In this document: positions 44,612 through 54,649 of the stretch, in pieces
Position numbering within the stretch: the first letter of the stretch is position 1
Layout: the number at the start of each line of letters is the position of its first letter
Source of the DNA: Sepioteuthis lessoniana
Lineage: Eukaryota > Mollusca > Cephalopoda > Myopsida > Loliginidae
Assembly (NCBI GenBank): GCA_963585895.1
Contig: OY757904.1
Coordinates: 6,419,130-6,483,129, forward strand
Direction of reading: 5' to 3'
DNA length: 64,000 bases
Position numbers and translations under genes: made by a program
The notes under the pieces: generated by a model
Database searches by the model: none
Seen by the model: the letters and a program-made list of their open reading frames with translations, nothing else
Told to the model about the DNA's origin: nothing

Positions 44612-44731
44612 TATGTGTATATATATATATATAAACAGGATTTGATATTAAATAACCCACAAGGGTTGATATATCATGAAATACAACCAAACATGGTATG
44701 ATTTCATCAATTGGACTCTAACAAAACGCCA
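44612..44731 (+). repeat. Microsatellite, SINE tail and shared segment (second copy)
   Basis: A short TA tract (44619-44632), AACAGGATTTGATATTAAAT, GGGTTGATATATCATGAAAT, then TCAATTGGACTCTAACAAAA up to about 44731. The same series follows mariner copy 1 at 40917-41103, minus most of the TG tract. Confidence 0.85.
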
Positions 44732-45360
44732 GCCTTGTGTAGTTTTATAAAAATAGATTTGAAAACGGCATACCACCAAATACCAATGGACGATAACCTC
44801 AAAGAAGTAACGGCGATAAATACGTCGATAGGCTTACTGAAACGGAGAAGGATTCCATATGGAATAAAAAACACCAAGCGCTATATTTCAAAAGGCTATG
44901 GAACAGGTTCTAGGTGAAGATATAAAAAACATGGTTTGTTACCGAGACGATATATGCATAGGAGCTACTAATGAAAATAAATTTTAAAAGAAAACGCTAG
45001 AATGACAATAAATGAAATAAATACCTAAATAATAGTTGTAAAATATCATTTTTAGGTTATATCACTTCAGAAGAAGGTATATCAGCAGACCAAGTGTTGA
45101 TAAAAAAAAATCTAAAAAGTGGCCACGGCAACAAATAAAAAAGAACTTGAATCTTTTGGGTGATTAGTGAATTTCTACAGACGATATGTACCAAAATATA
45201 CGAACTTGACTGAGCCGTTTGCAAATTTAAGAAAAAAAGAATGTTGAATTTATCTGGTCAGAGAAACAACAGAAATCTGTTGATAGATTAAAAGTAATTA
45301 TGACAAAGAAACCAGTAGTGCAAAATGTTTGATCCGAAAAAGGACATTACCTTAACCACA
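44732..45360 (+). pseudogene. Gypsy reverse transcriptase, broken
   Basis: Entry is mid-domain, at FIKIDLKTAYHQIPMDD (44741-44791), the gypsy motif holding the first catalytic Asp. The active site follows in another frame as CYRDDICIG (44937-44963), where gypsy elements usually have YVDD or YIDD. Then come LGYITSEEGISADQ (near 45055-45097) and FYRRYVPKYTNL (near 45172-45207). Everything upstream of the KIDLK motif is missing. At least three frameshifts separate the parts. Confidence 0.88.
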
Positions 45361-45859
45361 GATGGAAGTGAACATTCAATATCTGGAATACTATCACAAG
45401 ATAATGTATTTATCAAGAAGACTAAGGAAAACTGAATTTAATTATTCAAATACAAAGAAAGAAGCCTTGGCAATTCTGTGGACAACCACTAAAGCCCGGC
45501 AGTTTTTAAAAGGAAAAAAAATTTTGATAAGTGATCATAGACCATTAGAGTTTATATTCTATCCAAGAAAAGACTCACCCAAAGCCACGACATCGAGAAT
45601 ACTAAGATGGGCAATAAGATTAATGGCATTTGACTTTGATATAGAATATATCAAAGGAAATTCAATTCCACGCGTAGATCCACTATCAAGATTGCGATTT
45701 TACAAGGAGAAGAACTTGAAGATACATTTTCATATTGCGAAGACTAATGTTTTGTCTTTAGATAGAATGGCGGCGCAAACTAGAGATGATCCAGTACTAA
45801 GTAGGATAACATCGAGAATAAGAAAAAAACATATCGGGAAATTATTCCAGGGCGGATAA
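45340..45859 (+). pseudogene. Gypsy RNase H and start of integrase
   Basis: TTDGSEHSISGILSQD (45357-45405) is the RNase H core. The longest frame (45362-45859) continues with YSNTKKEALAILWTTTKARQ, ISDHRPLEFIF and RWAIRLMAFDFDIEYIKGNS, then VDPLSRL. These are the usual gypsy RNase H to linker motifs (KEALA, DHRPL, ADALSR-like). The frame stops at 45857 just before the integrase. RNase H would degrade the RNA strand during reverse transcription; this copy is split across frames. Confidence 0.92.
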
Positions 45860-45879
45860 ACCCTTCAAAGGAATAAGAC

Positions 45880-46640
45880 TTAAGTTAACGATAGAACATG
45901 GAGTGATTTGTAATGGGAATCTGATAATTCTCCCAGAAACACAAAGAAAATTGGTGATAAAAATTGTACATTATGATATAAACTGTGGATAAAATTAGAA
46001 GCATGGTGACTGGGATATTCATGAGATGTCGAGGAATGTATAAAAAGATGCAAAAAATGTAAAGAATTAAGAAATTTTACACAGACTACATGCAAGGCCC
46101 AGAGAAGTGGAGCCATGCAATTGTGTGCATATGGATCAGTACTGGAGCGGGACTCTTATTAATACTAGTAGACTCTTTTTTAGGCTGATGTAATCCGTGT
46201 GTCTGACAAGAAAAGTTCAACGATACAACAGATTCTATGGGTCATATTTTCTAGAAACGGCATACCAAAAACCCTGGTATCCGACAATGCACCAGAATTT
46301 TGTGATGAAGATCTTGATTTATGGTTGGAAAAAATAGGGTATAAACCATAAAAGACACCACCTTCAATCAAAGGGGTTGGCGGAAAGAATAGTGCAGACC
46401 GTAAAAATGGGACTGATAGCAAAAAGAAAAAATAGAAGTTTTTCTACCACGACTGCTTTTAAGCTATCACACACTACCACACACCGGATGACTAGAAAGT
46501 CCATCAGCTTTAATGGGAAGGCAAATTAGAGCTCTGCTAACGATGTCGTATTCCGCAAATAAAAAAGTGTGGTACAAAAAAAACAAAGAATCAAATCGAG
46601 AAAAGGCAGAATTTATCAAGTAAAAAGGCCACAATACAGC
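45880..46640 (+). pseudogene. Gypsy integrase, broken
   Basis: Frames in series give EHGVICNGNLIILPETQRKL (45897-45956), the run-up to the zinc-binding domain, whose His/Cys residues are mostly lost. The second catalytic Asp lies in LVSDNAPEFCDEDLDLW (46276-46325). The glutamate region is GLAERIVQTVKMGLIAKRK (46378-46430). In an intact element this enzyme inserts the cDNA. Stops and shifts are frequent. Confidence 0.85.
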
Positions 46641-46641
46641 A

Positions 46642-46869
46642 GTGATAAATAGAGAAAAGGGGAACAGCATATTAGTCCATGCAGATCAAATAAGGTCCGA
46701 AGGCGAACATGAAGAGCAAAATAAGAAAGAAATCTCTACGATTCTTTCCGCTTACGATTTATTGGAACAACCTTTACCGAATGAAACGTCAGAAGACGAA
46801 ATAATGAATGATCAGGTGGCCCAAAATGAGTTACAAAACTCCGAGGAAAATCAAATAATGCAACCTTGA
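46642..46869 (+). pseudogene. Gypsy pol C-terminal tail
   Basis: A 75-codon acidic open stretch (GEHEEQNKKEISTILSAYDL, then LPNETSEDEI) after the integrase core. It probably corresponds to the variable tail of gypsy pol. It has no recognised domain and ends 150 bases before the 3' LTR. Confidence 0.5.
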
Positions 46870-47015
46870 TTGCAGCTCAGTGCGAAACAGATCTAGATCT
46901 CCCAGAGAAAGAAATACGGGAGAGAGACAAGGAGAGTAAAGTAATCCCAAAAATGAAACAATCACTAGAAGTACAAGACCTACGAGGAGTTTAAGACCCA
47001 TAGATTTCAGAGAGA

Positions 47016-48022
47016 TGTAGTGATTCTGATGAATTAATCTGCCTAATTTGCATGAGTGTAAGAGAAAGTCGATATAAGTCTCTCCCTGAGAATAACTGAG
47101 AAGCCTAATAAGCGACTGCTTCGTGCCGAGGCTTTTTCAGCAGACTTTCTGGCATGAGGGTCGGATGGTTAATTTCATCGAGCCTCAGGGGGCCGTCCCC
47201 CAGGCGTTAACCCTCCTTGGAAGGGTTAGGTTTATTGACTGGTGCCTGAGGCACCCCTCTTTAGGGGAATGCCGACGGGGCCCGAGGCAGTTTTGGAGCT
47301 GCCATGCGCGTGTGGGCTCCGGCCCAGCGCCCGGACCCACCTTAAAAATGCCTTGTGCCACACTTGCCCGTTTGGTGGGTCGGTCAACAAATACCACTTA
47401 ATAAGCGACTGCTTCGTGCAGAGGCTTTTTTAGCTAACTGTCAGGCATTTGTGTCGGATGGTTAATTTCCTCGAGCCTCATGGGGCCGTCCCCTAGACTT
47501 TAACCCTCTTCGGAGTGGTTAGGTTCATTTCATGGCGCCTGAGGCGCCCCTTGTAGGAGAAGGCCGACGGGGCGCATGGCATTTTTGGAGCCGCTGGGCG
47601 TGTTTGGGCCACGGTCCTGCGCCCGGACTCACCTAAAAAGACATTGTGTCACACTCGTCTGTCTGGTGGGACGTTCGTCAAATATCGCTTAATAAGCGAC
47701 TGCTTCGTGAAGAGGTTTTTCAGCAGACTCACCGGCATTCGTGCCGAACGGTTAATTTCCTCGGGCCTCAGGGGGCCATCCCCACAGGCTTTAACCCTCA
47801 TCAGAGGGGCTAGATTTATTGCCTGGCGCATGAGGCGCCCCTTTTTTTAGGGGAATGCCTACAGGGCCTGAGGTATTTTGGGGACTGCCGGACGCGTGTG
47901 GGCTTCGTCCCTGCGCCAGGACCCACCTAAAAAGGCCTTGTGCCAAACTTGTACGCTTGGTGGGGCGTATGACAAATACCAGCTTGATTAGCAACCAACT
48001 AGTGCTAATCTTACACATCACA
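47016..48022 (+). repeat. 3' LTR (expanded form)
   Basis: Starts TGTAGTGATTCTGATGAATT and ends CTTACACATCACA, matching the 5' LTR at both ends. Between AATAACTGAGAAGCC (about 47093-47106) and CAGCTTGATTAGC (about 47980) it holds three GC-rich tandem units absent from the 5' LTR. The purine-rich TTTCAGAGAGA just upstream may be the polypurine tract. Confidence 0.85.
47107..47981. repeat. Three GC-rich tandem units of about 292 bp
   Basis: Units start at 47107, 47400 and 47691 with AATAAGCGACTGCTTCGTG. Each has GGATGGTTAATTTC-like, GAGCCTCAGGGGGCCGTCCC, CCTGAGGC near a self-complementary pair, and a CCCGGACCCACCT-like end. The phrase after the third unit (CTTGATTAGCAACCAACTAG) resembles the unit start, so the LTR end looks like a fourth, truncated unit. 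The units are GC-rich in a strongly AT-rich setting. The overlapping open frames on both strands follow from composition. Confidence 0.95.
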
Positions 48023-48290
48023 AGAGAAAATAAAGTCAATAAAATATTTACAACTGTTTACATATTTAATGTATTCATATTGTTGTTTCTATTTTTCTAT
48101 TAGTTGAATATCTTTATGATTTCATTATATTTATTGTTTAGTTCTTTAAATTCAATTAACATTACAAAACACAACATGCAAATTGAGTTTTAAAGCTTCC
48201 CAAAAGAAATAACTACAGGGTACAATGGATAAATTGGTATGTAAATCACGCCAAAATGAAAATAATACTGATATCTGAGTTTATCAGGTT
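48023..48290. other. AT-rich spacer, nothing recognised
   Basis: No supported feature. Confidence 0.4.
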
Positions 48291-48292
48291 TA

Positions 48293-48495
48293 GTGGGGGG
48301 GGAGTCCCCATAGCGTAATGGCTGGACTTTTGGCATCGCTGTTAAGCTTACTTTCGGATTAATACCGCTAGGAAAGTTATGAGCCAACCCCCCGCCCCTA
48401 TCCTCCCCGGCAACGGGTTGAATAGTATTACTGCTTTCCTACGACAAAAATAGCTTCCGTATTAAATAACCAACGAAGGTTAATATTCCAGAAAA
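48293..48495 (+). repeat. tRNA-derived SINE family B, shortened
   Basis: Perfect A box TAGCGTAATGG (48311-48321). The B-box region is deleted, leaving the head joined to CTTACTTTCGGATTAATACC. Then GGCAACGGGTTGAATAGTAT and GTATTAAATAACCAACGAAG, and an end at TTAATATTCCAGAAAA. Confidence 0.82.
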
Positions 48496-48742
48496 AATAT
48501 CCTTTTATGAGATCTATTTACGAAAATTACATGAAAATATCTTGAAATACTATAGATTAATTTTGTTCTCAGAAATCGTCTCAACCACGGGGTCTCCAAA
48601 CGGCTTCGAAATCTCCTGCAAACCTTTAAGATGGTATCGTTGTTTGAATTTGTTATATAGTTAAGAGACAATGTTATTCCAAAGTTGCCTAGCAGTTGAT
48701 CCAGACCGACTGATTTTGTTAGAAAATAAACACCCTTTATGT

Positions 48743-48850
48743 GTTAAACCGCATAGAACCCAAAATCGACAACATCCTTTGGAAAAACCAAAATGGCTTC
48801 CGAAGAAATAGATCCACGACACTCCCCGTATCACTTCGACTTCTGTACTC
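48743..48850 (+). mobile_element. APE-type LINE scrap
   Basis: Reads NRIEPKIDNILWKNQNGFRR then NRSTTL, matching RT motif 2 of the LINE at 28296 but on the plus strand. It is about 100 bases with no 3' tail, wedged between the truncated LTR and gag. An origin as filler DNA during a deletion or repair event is likely. Confidence 0.85.
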
Positions 48851-49470
48851 TCGGGAGAAGTGGTTGGGACCATCAAATTTGTAGTATTTGAGGCGCTCAC
48901 GTGTTCTGGGGACACGAAAATTGCCTACAGCACTCTCCTTTGATTTAGACAACGTTTCTTCCGTCCTTGCAGCTGCTACAATGTATTCAGACTCCTTTAA
49001 AATGGTTTCTGCCCCGCCAGCAGCAGGTCTATACTCATCTCACCCGGCTTTGATGATCCTCGCAGGAACCGGATAACATCGCTGGGCAGCCCTTCCAAAA
49101 ACGCACATCCTAATATTCGGTCTTTTACGCCACCACATGGTACCGATAGCTTTTTCCAATCGGACTAGTACACATCAACCGTCTCAAAACCTGAGAGGAG
49201 TCGTCTCCCAAGCGATAGATTCATCTGTACCGAATGCGGTATAAAGGGCGTGCTTTATCTCGTCCAGGTTTTCTTCTTCTTTGAACTGCTGATAGTCTGC
49301 ATAAGCCCCCTCTGTTAACTTTAATGGGATGACCAACGCGCGCTACTTTATCTTGGACTATTTGGACTCGCACTCTACATTCTCGAATCATTCGACAATA
49401 AACGGACCAGTAGGGGAGCCATCACATTCTGGGATGAATGTCGAATAAAACCTGACCATCTTCCATCAAA
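48840..49470 (-). pseudogene. Gypsy-type Gag fragment
   Basis: Minus-strand frames read VIPLKLTEGAYADYQQFKEE, then DEIKHALYTAFGTDESIAWE, the capsid-like region of metazoan gypsy Gag. After breaks it reads AARTEETLSKSKESAVGNFR and KYYKFDGPNHFSREYRSR, clearly a zinc knuckle in which the cysteines have become Tyr or Phe. Gag would package the element RNA. Only a remnant remains. Confidence 0.75.
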
Positions 49471-49869
49471 GTAGTTGCCGAAATAGTTTGTTATATAGTG
49501 AAGAGACAATGTTCATCCAAAGTTGCCAAGCAGTTAATCCAGACAGACTGTGATTTTGTTAGAAAATAAACACACTTTATGTGTTATGGAGTCAAATCAG
49601 TTTTGCATGTTTTCCATTGTTCCTCACGTTCACGTCGCGGCGGAAAAAATAACTTCCTTTGCTTCGAAAAATAACCCCCCAATATGAAGAAATTAGCTGC
49701 TTTATATGCAATGAAGGTGAGCACAAATTTGCATAGGCGCTGCCACGATCATACCACAAATGAGACAGAACGAGACCACAACCGATAAATTCGTCTTTTA
49801 ACGGCGGCCGCGATATTTCAAGGAAACTTGACACGCCCAGCAGATGCGTTTTACGGGAGATAACTTATC

Positions 49870-50751
49870 TCGTTCATTACAAAATTGCTAAATGTTGCCG
49901 TTATCCTTGCCTTTAATTTATCTTTGTTATTGCACGTAATTTTGTTGTCTCTCGCTCAACCATGCCCCACACATAATAATGAAGCTCCTGTTTATGTAGT
50001 ATTGCAAAGAGTCCTGTTGCTTCATGTAGGGTCTTCCAGCAATCACTCTCTCGATCCAGGGCAGCACTATTTCCTCCAGACACTTGATGTCGATCTCCGT
50101 GTTGAGTTAGAGGCCATGTGAGATGATGAATGGAGGCATAAAGTCACAATTGTTAGTGACCACCCCAAACACCATAATGTGGACTGGGTGTTTGGTTTTC
50201 ATCAATATCATTACATCTTGTGGGGGCAGAACAAGCCAACAGTTGTTCTGTGAGATCACCAACTGATTCTGGCCGAAATTTTTCTCATCTGAGGTAAAAC
50301 AAAGCAATTCGAATAGAGAGGATGCTTGAGTTTGCTTAAAAACATTGCAGCGTGGGATTTCTTTTTCTCCTTCATGGCATGTGATAAAATTTGTCTTTTT
50401 CTGATGTTGTATGAGAAATACCGAATATCTTCATGCACTACTTGCCTGATCAGACACTCCTATAGTAATGGCTATAGACCTGATTGACTTGCTTGGATCG
50501 TCGTCAATCCTCGCCTGGATCTCACCAACAATCTCGGGAGTTCTTTTCTGATCATAACAATCAGACTGAGGCTTCTGAGCTGCCGTATCATTGTAATCAC
50601 CATTGAACCCATCCAAGTCTTTTAGAATACTCTGCATTGTCATCAGTTTAACACCTAAACATTCTTAAATCTTCTTATCGGTGCTTCCGGTGTGAATGCC
50701 AACTAGTACAGGATGCAGTTTCAAAATTTCTGGAGGAGTGAATTGCGTCAT
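49870..50751 (-). pseudogene. Tc-like transposase, N-terminal and core
   Basis: From ATG at 50751: FTPPEILKLHPVLVGIHTGS, then RTPEIVGEIQARIDDDPSKS with IRSIAITIGVS (a helix-turn-helix of the paired-like type). The first catalytic Asp is in FTSDEKNFGQNQ (near 50260-50295), then HPVHIMVFGVVTNN, DFMPPFI, CLEEIVLPWIERV and QQDS (second Asp). The segment that should carry the third acidic residue is deleted. Stops and frameshifts are present; dead. It would have cut and joined transposon ends in the nucleus. Confidence 0.75.
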
Positions 50752-50904
50752 GTCACTGCTTATTTAACAGACAGTGCACAACTGACTCTAGTTTGCTGCA
50801 CAGTAAACAAAACCTGTTATAAAGAAAATGCGCAAAATTTATAATTCAAAATGGTGTCAATTTATCCATCACACCCTATGCTTTATTATATTATGACATT
50901 TGCT

Positions 50905-51495
50905 ACAGCAGTTCAACAGGGACGGTGAATATCGCTATAGAACTGGTAACGTGTCGTCTGGGCAGTCGAGTCACATATCTAGCTCTTTTAGACATACAAT
51001 CGAGTTGTGCCTGGAGGAAACCATATAGAACTATAGATCTAACCTGTCAAATGGGTGTTTTGATTGCTGATGGTGGCTTTGTTATTGTGTGGACAGGTAT
51101 TCTTATAGATTTTGCAAGGAACACCGGAGAAACAGGATACTGTCTTGACAAGTGTTACATACACAGAAATTGTTACATAGCATTTACACTGCTTTCTGTT
51201 GGTCATATTTCTCATTAGTGGAAGTTTTCTCCAACAACATATTGTAAATTCCATCATGCACAGGTGATACCAAACCAGTCCAAAGAACACTCACATAACT
51301 TCCACATACTCCAACACACGACAGATTTAAACCCCATTCAGCATATATGGGATAAGTTGCAGACTTCACTAAATTCACAGCACCCACATCAATCAAACAC
51401 AACTTAGTCATCGACAGCTTTGGATTATGCCTGGATAGATACAAACTCAGCGACTCCAGCATATCGTAAACACCATGCCACATCATGTATTTGTC
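50905..51495 (+). mobile_element. Tc1-like transposase remnant
   Basis: Plus-strand frame pieces follow Tc1 transposase order: FNRDGEYRYRTGN near 50915, GGFVIVWTGILIDF (51072-51110), then QHTTDLNPIQHIWDKL (51311-51358), the position of the family's SPDLNPIEHLW block holding the second catalytic Asp. ALDYAWIDTNSATPAYRKHH follows near the C-terminus. Two unrelated minus frames (51039-51290, 51184-51486) are shadows. No terminal repeats identified. Confidence 0.7.
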
Positions 51496-51554
51496 TTAAT
51501 TCAGGCAAAAAGAGTTGTACATTATTCGGTAACTGTCTTTAATCCTTTGGCAAT

Positions 51555-51558
<4 letters not shown>

Positions 51559-51607
<49 letters not shown>
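51559..51607. repeat. (TA)n microsatellite
   Basis: About 24 TA units. Confidence 0.97.
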
Positions 51608-51609
<2 letters not shown>

Positions 51610-51610
<1 letters not shown>

Positions 51611-53265
51611 AGTGATAAGCACAAACATGAGGATTCTGTGTACGATGAAAACCTGGAAGCGTTTTCTTTTCTTTTTATTTTTTATCATTTTTTTTCTATC
51701 TTAAAGATTTACGATTATGGGCAACTAAAGGTCCCTCACCAAATACTCAATTAATGAATGTCATTTTTTTTGCAACCTTTTCCTCATTATCCTAATTACT
51801 TTCTCTGTGTGTGGCAAACTGCCGCAAAACACATAGTACAAAATATTAAATATCTAATATGGAGAAAAACAGCTTTTCATGAAACGTACTGATTTATTGT
51901 TACTGGATAAGAAGATTGCTTTAAACACCCTAATCGTTCTTCACCACTCGCACGTTCCAGCAAAATATAAATTCGGCTTATTTCATTTTTACTTCCCTTC
52001 ATGTCAGCAAGAACAGTTTATCAAATAATATACAGTTTTCCATCTCAAATATGCTAAACAGGATGTTGTGTAGTAACGATTTTGCATAAAAAAAAAACGT
52101 TTTACTACTGAGGGACACTTTTTCTCTTTCATGTTTATTTGTTTATTTAAGCATGTGTGTGTATGTGTGTGTGTGTTTAATGTTTCTCGTTTCTTTGTTT
52201 AAACTATATTTTTACTGCATTTCTGAATAATATGAGCATTAATTTTCATCTCTCATGATTAACAATACATATAACAGCTACCGCTTGACAGTAGCAACAA
52301 TATCTGGAAACGGTACTCAGTCATTGCTATAAGTTTTATGTTTCATAATTGCATGCATGTGACAAGACTACACTGAGATGACTAACAAAGTTAGAGGTCG
52401 ATCATGTATTACCGGTTATGCTTTTCACGTAAACATTAACACAAAAGAAATATCAATCGCTTAAAACGAAATTTGAAGACCGTTCATTATTCAATCGTTA
52501 TTAGCTACTGCAATTCCTGTTTATTTTTCCATGTCTACTGACATATTTGCATTTTTTATTCATTTGAAACATTCAGATACATTTGCATAAAGGGAGCAAA
52601 AACTTGCCAACCAATATCTAGCAGATTCCATCGACTGGCACCCTAAACGCCGCTTGACTCTCCCTGCTTATTGGTGGTTGATGCTGACGTACAGATACAA
52701 ATATTACCTTTTCTTATGCTGATATTTCATTCTTAAAGATTCTATCAAAACACTCAGCTGCTATTGTAAATGGTTCTAATGAAGCAAAATGTAAAACACG
52801 TGACATTATAAAAGTTATAAAAGATGCCAATATAGAAAAATCGAAAGAGTCAGATACATTGGTGAAAGCCACGTGTGCCGGTTATATGAAATAGTATGGC
52901 CATCATGTTGTGAGCCATTATTCTGTTTAAACTTGTTTCATTGTTATTTTTTTCTTATTTTGATTATTTAGCAAAACTATTACAGTTTTGAAATAATTCT
53001 AATAATTTCGCAGGCCAATATTGTAAATACTTAACACTTTTTTTAGAATACTTTACGTTCGTGAGCTCGTCTTGTCACTAAATTACTTCAGGGGAGTGAG
53101 TTCGATCCTCTCCAAGAGTTCTTTAAACGTGGTCTTATATCAAATTTGTTTGTGGTTTTATGATACTTTATGGTTTATTATTCTTAAGACACATCATACT
53201 TTATTCAAATTACAAAATTAAAAGTTCTAACTTCAGTCTCCACCCTTCCTTACCACACCTCCTAT
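51610..53265. other. AT-rich spacer, nothing firm
   Basis: Contains a short TG tract (52154-52177) and a tRNA B-box-like AGTTCGATCC (53098-53107) without a matching A box. A 51-codon open stretch at 52740-52892 is the only exon-like signal. Confidence 0.4.
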
Positions 53266-53266
53266 G

Positions 53267-53269
<3 letters not shown>

Positions 53270-53338
<69 letters not shown>
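53270..53338. repeat. (TA)n(GA)n microsatellite
   Basis: About 18 TA units followed by about 16 GA units. Confidence 0.96.
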
Positions 53339-53343
<5 letters not shown>

Positions 53344-53344
53344 A

Positions 53345-54390
53345 GATATTTATTACACACACACATAATTCCTATTAAAATGGATTTTACTACGCCGGAT
53401 ATAAACATATTCTATTTCACTTAGTAATAGCTCATAATAAGTTAGATTTCCTTAAATGACAAATAACATTGAAAATAACCTCTTTGATTGTTGTAAATAA
53501 CTGAGTTTTATTGACAATTTGATGAGACATCATAAAATGACAAAGGAATTTTGTTATTTCCATTGTATTTCCATTTTCTTTTTCAAATATCGATCTGGAG
53601 GTTCTTGAAAGAATCTTATATTTGAACAATTAAGCATTGAAACCAAAAGTTGACAATTTATTTTAATGGCAAAACACTTTTTTTAATTAATGTCATTGCA
53701 TATAAAATTTCTGAGAGGTTTTCTATTATTAGTCGAAATTAGAATTATGTGGGAAAGTCATAAAGAACGTTTTGTCTGATTTTGAAAGAGAAGAAATTTA
53801 CTTGTGCTATGAAGGTGGTCTTAACACAGGCAGAAAGACTGATAGTCGACAAGAACTTGGAAAATTCATCTGGGAGAGAGTTCAAAAGATCATGAAACCC
53901 AAATCAAAATAGGGAATAAATTAAACGTTAAATTCACGTATATTTCAGCAACTTTGAATTATTGCAATTAAATGATTTTGAAAGGAAACTGTCTGCAACG
54001 TTTTTATGATCTTTGAACCTGTTCTTTATTTTTTGAAATAATTTGATGATTTTGATATCTTTAGAAAATTAAATGAAGTCGACATTAAAGTGCAAAAAAC
54101 AAGATTTACTTTGTGAAAACCAAAGGAATAAGAATGTCATTTGTCAATAAAATGGCCATCTACAAAAACAGCTTTTCATAACAAGAGATTTTCATCAATT
54201 TCTAATGGAGCAAAACAAATATGGTTGATTATTTTGGTTATATACGTACAGATCTGTATTGATATTGTTTATATATTCAAACATTAAAGGCGGATGTGAT
54301 GACTTGATTTAAATACTTTACTGGGTTGAAAATACGCGACGTAGTAATATTTAGTTGAAAAAATATTCAATAAAATTATGCAGACATGGT
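53345..54390. other. AT-rich spacer, nothing recognised
   Basis: No repeat landmark or coding motif supported. Confidence 0.45.
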
Positions 54391-54394
54391 TTGG

Positions 54395-54645
54395 GTAATA
54401 GTTATCAAAGCAGAAAATGCAATTAGTGATCTGAGTACAAATCCTGAATGATGCTATTTTCATTTCACTTCACACTAATTGAAAGGCATAAATCCAACTG
54501 TTCTCATCCACTAACAAAGACACAAAGACACAACAAACATTCTAGAAGAAGAAGTAAAATTCTCTCTTTAAATCGATTAAAAATTGACCTTGTGTCACAT
54601 GATACTCATGGTAAAGGGGTTGGCTAAATACAGAGTAACGAAGTA
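54395..54645 (+). repeat. SINE family C, old copy
   Basis: Diverged but collinear: GGGTAATAGTTATCAAAGC head, AATTGAAAGGCATAAATCCA, CATTCTAGAAGAAGAAGTAA, TTAAAAATTGACCTTGTGTC, and GGTAAAGGGGTTGGCTAAAT at the end. Confidence 0.65.
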
Positions 54646-54649
54646 ATTC

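Larger units (their letters stand above)
43566..48022 (+). mobile_element. Ty3/gypsy LTR retrotransposon, rearranged
   Basis: Direct LTRs (43566-43693 and 47016-48022) flank an internal region with decayed RT, RNase H and integrase in the gypsy order. Gag and protease are absent. In their place lies a mariner block (43826-44731). All pol frames carry stops or shifts. The two LTRs share their ends but the right one has three extra 292-bp units. I could not find a convincing target duplication. Confidence 0.88.
48650..49866 (-). mobile_element. Gag-only LTR retrotransposon remnant
   Basis: Direct repeats of about 95 bases, TGTTATATAGTTAAGAGACA (from 48655) and TGTTATATAGTGAAGAGACA (from 49492), flank a minus-strand gag fragment. 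The right LTR seems to extend to about 49866. It holds a TATAAA on the minus strand at 49701-49706, a plausible LTR promoter. Only the end of the other LTR survives. No pol is left. The element sits inside the Tc-like transposase and itself carries a LINE scrap. Confidence 0.7.
48545..50760 (-). mobile_element. Tc/mariner-superfamily transposon, interrupted
   Basis: Minus-strand transposase remnant (50751 down to about 48590). An LTR element splits it at about 48650-49866. Downstream of the insertion the C-terminal motif VCRRFRSRLE (48600-48630) marks the far end. I could not define terminal inverted repeats. The protein resembles the Tc3/IS630-type transposases of animal genomes. Confidence 0.75.

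Noticed and set aside
43561-48029. Target-site duplication of the gypsy element
   Set aside because: GAAAA before the left LTR and AGAGAAAA after the right LTR look alike but do not line up at the LTR ends.
47123-48039. Several GC-rich open frames on both strands (60-92 codons)
   Set aside because: They fall inside the three tandem LTR units, lack conserved motifs and differ between units by frame breaks.
51184-51486. 100-codon minus-strand frame resembling a membrane protein
   Set aside because: The plus strand carries Tc1 transposase motifs over the same bases, so the minus frame is a shadow.
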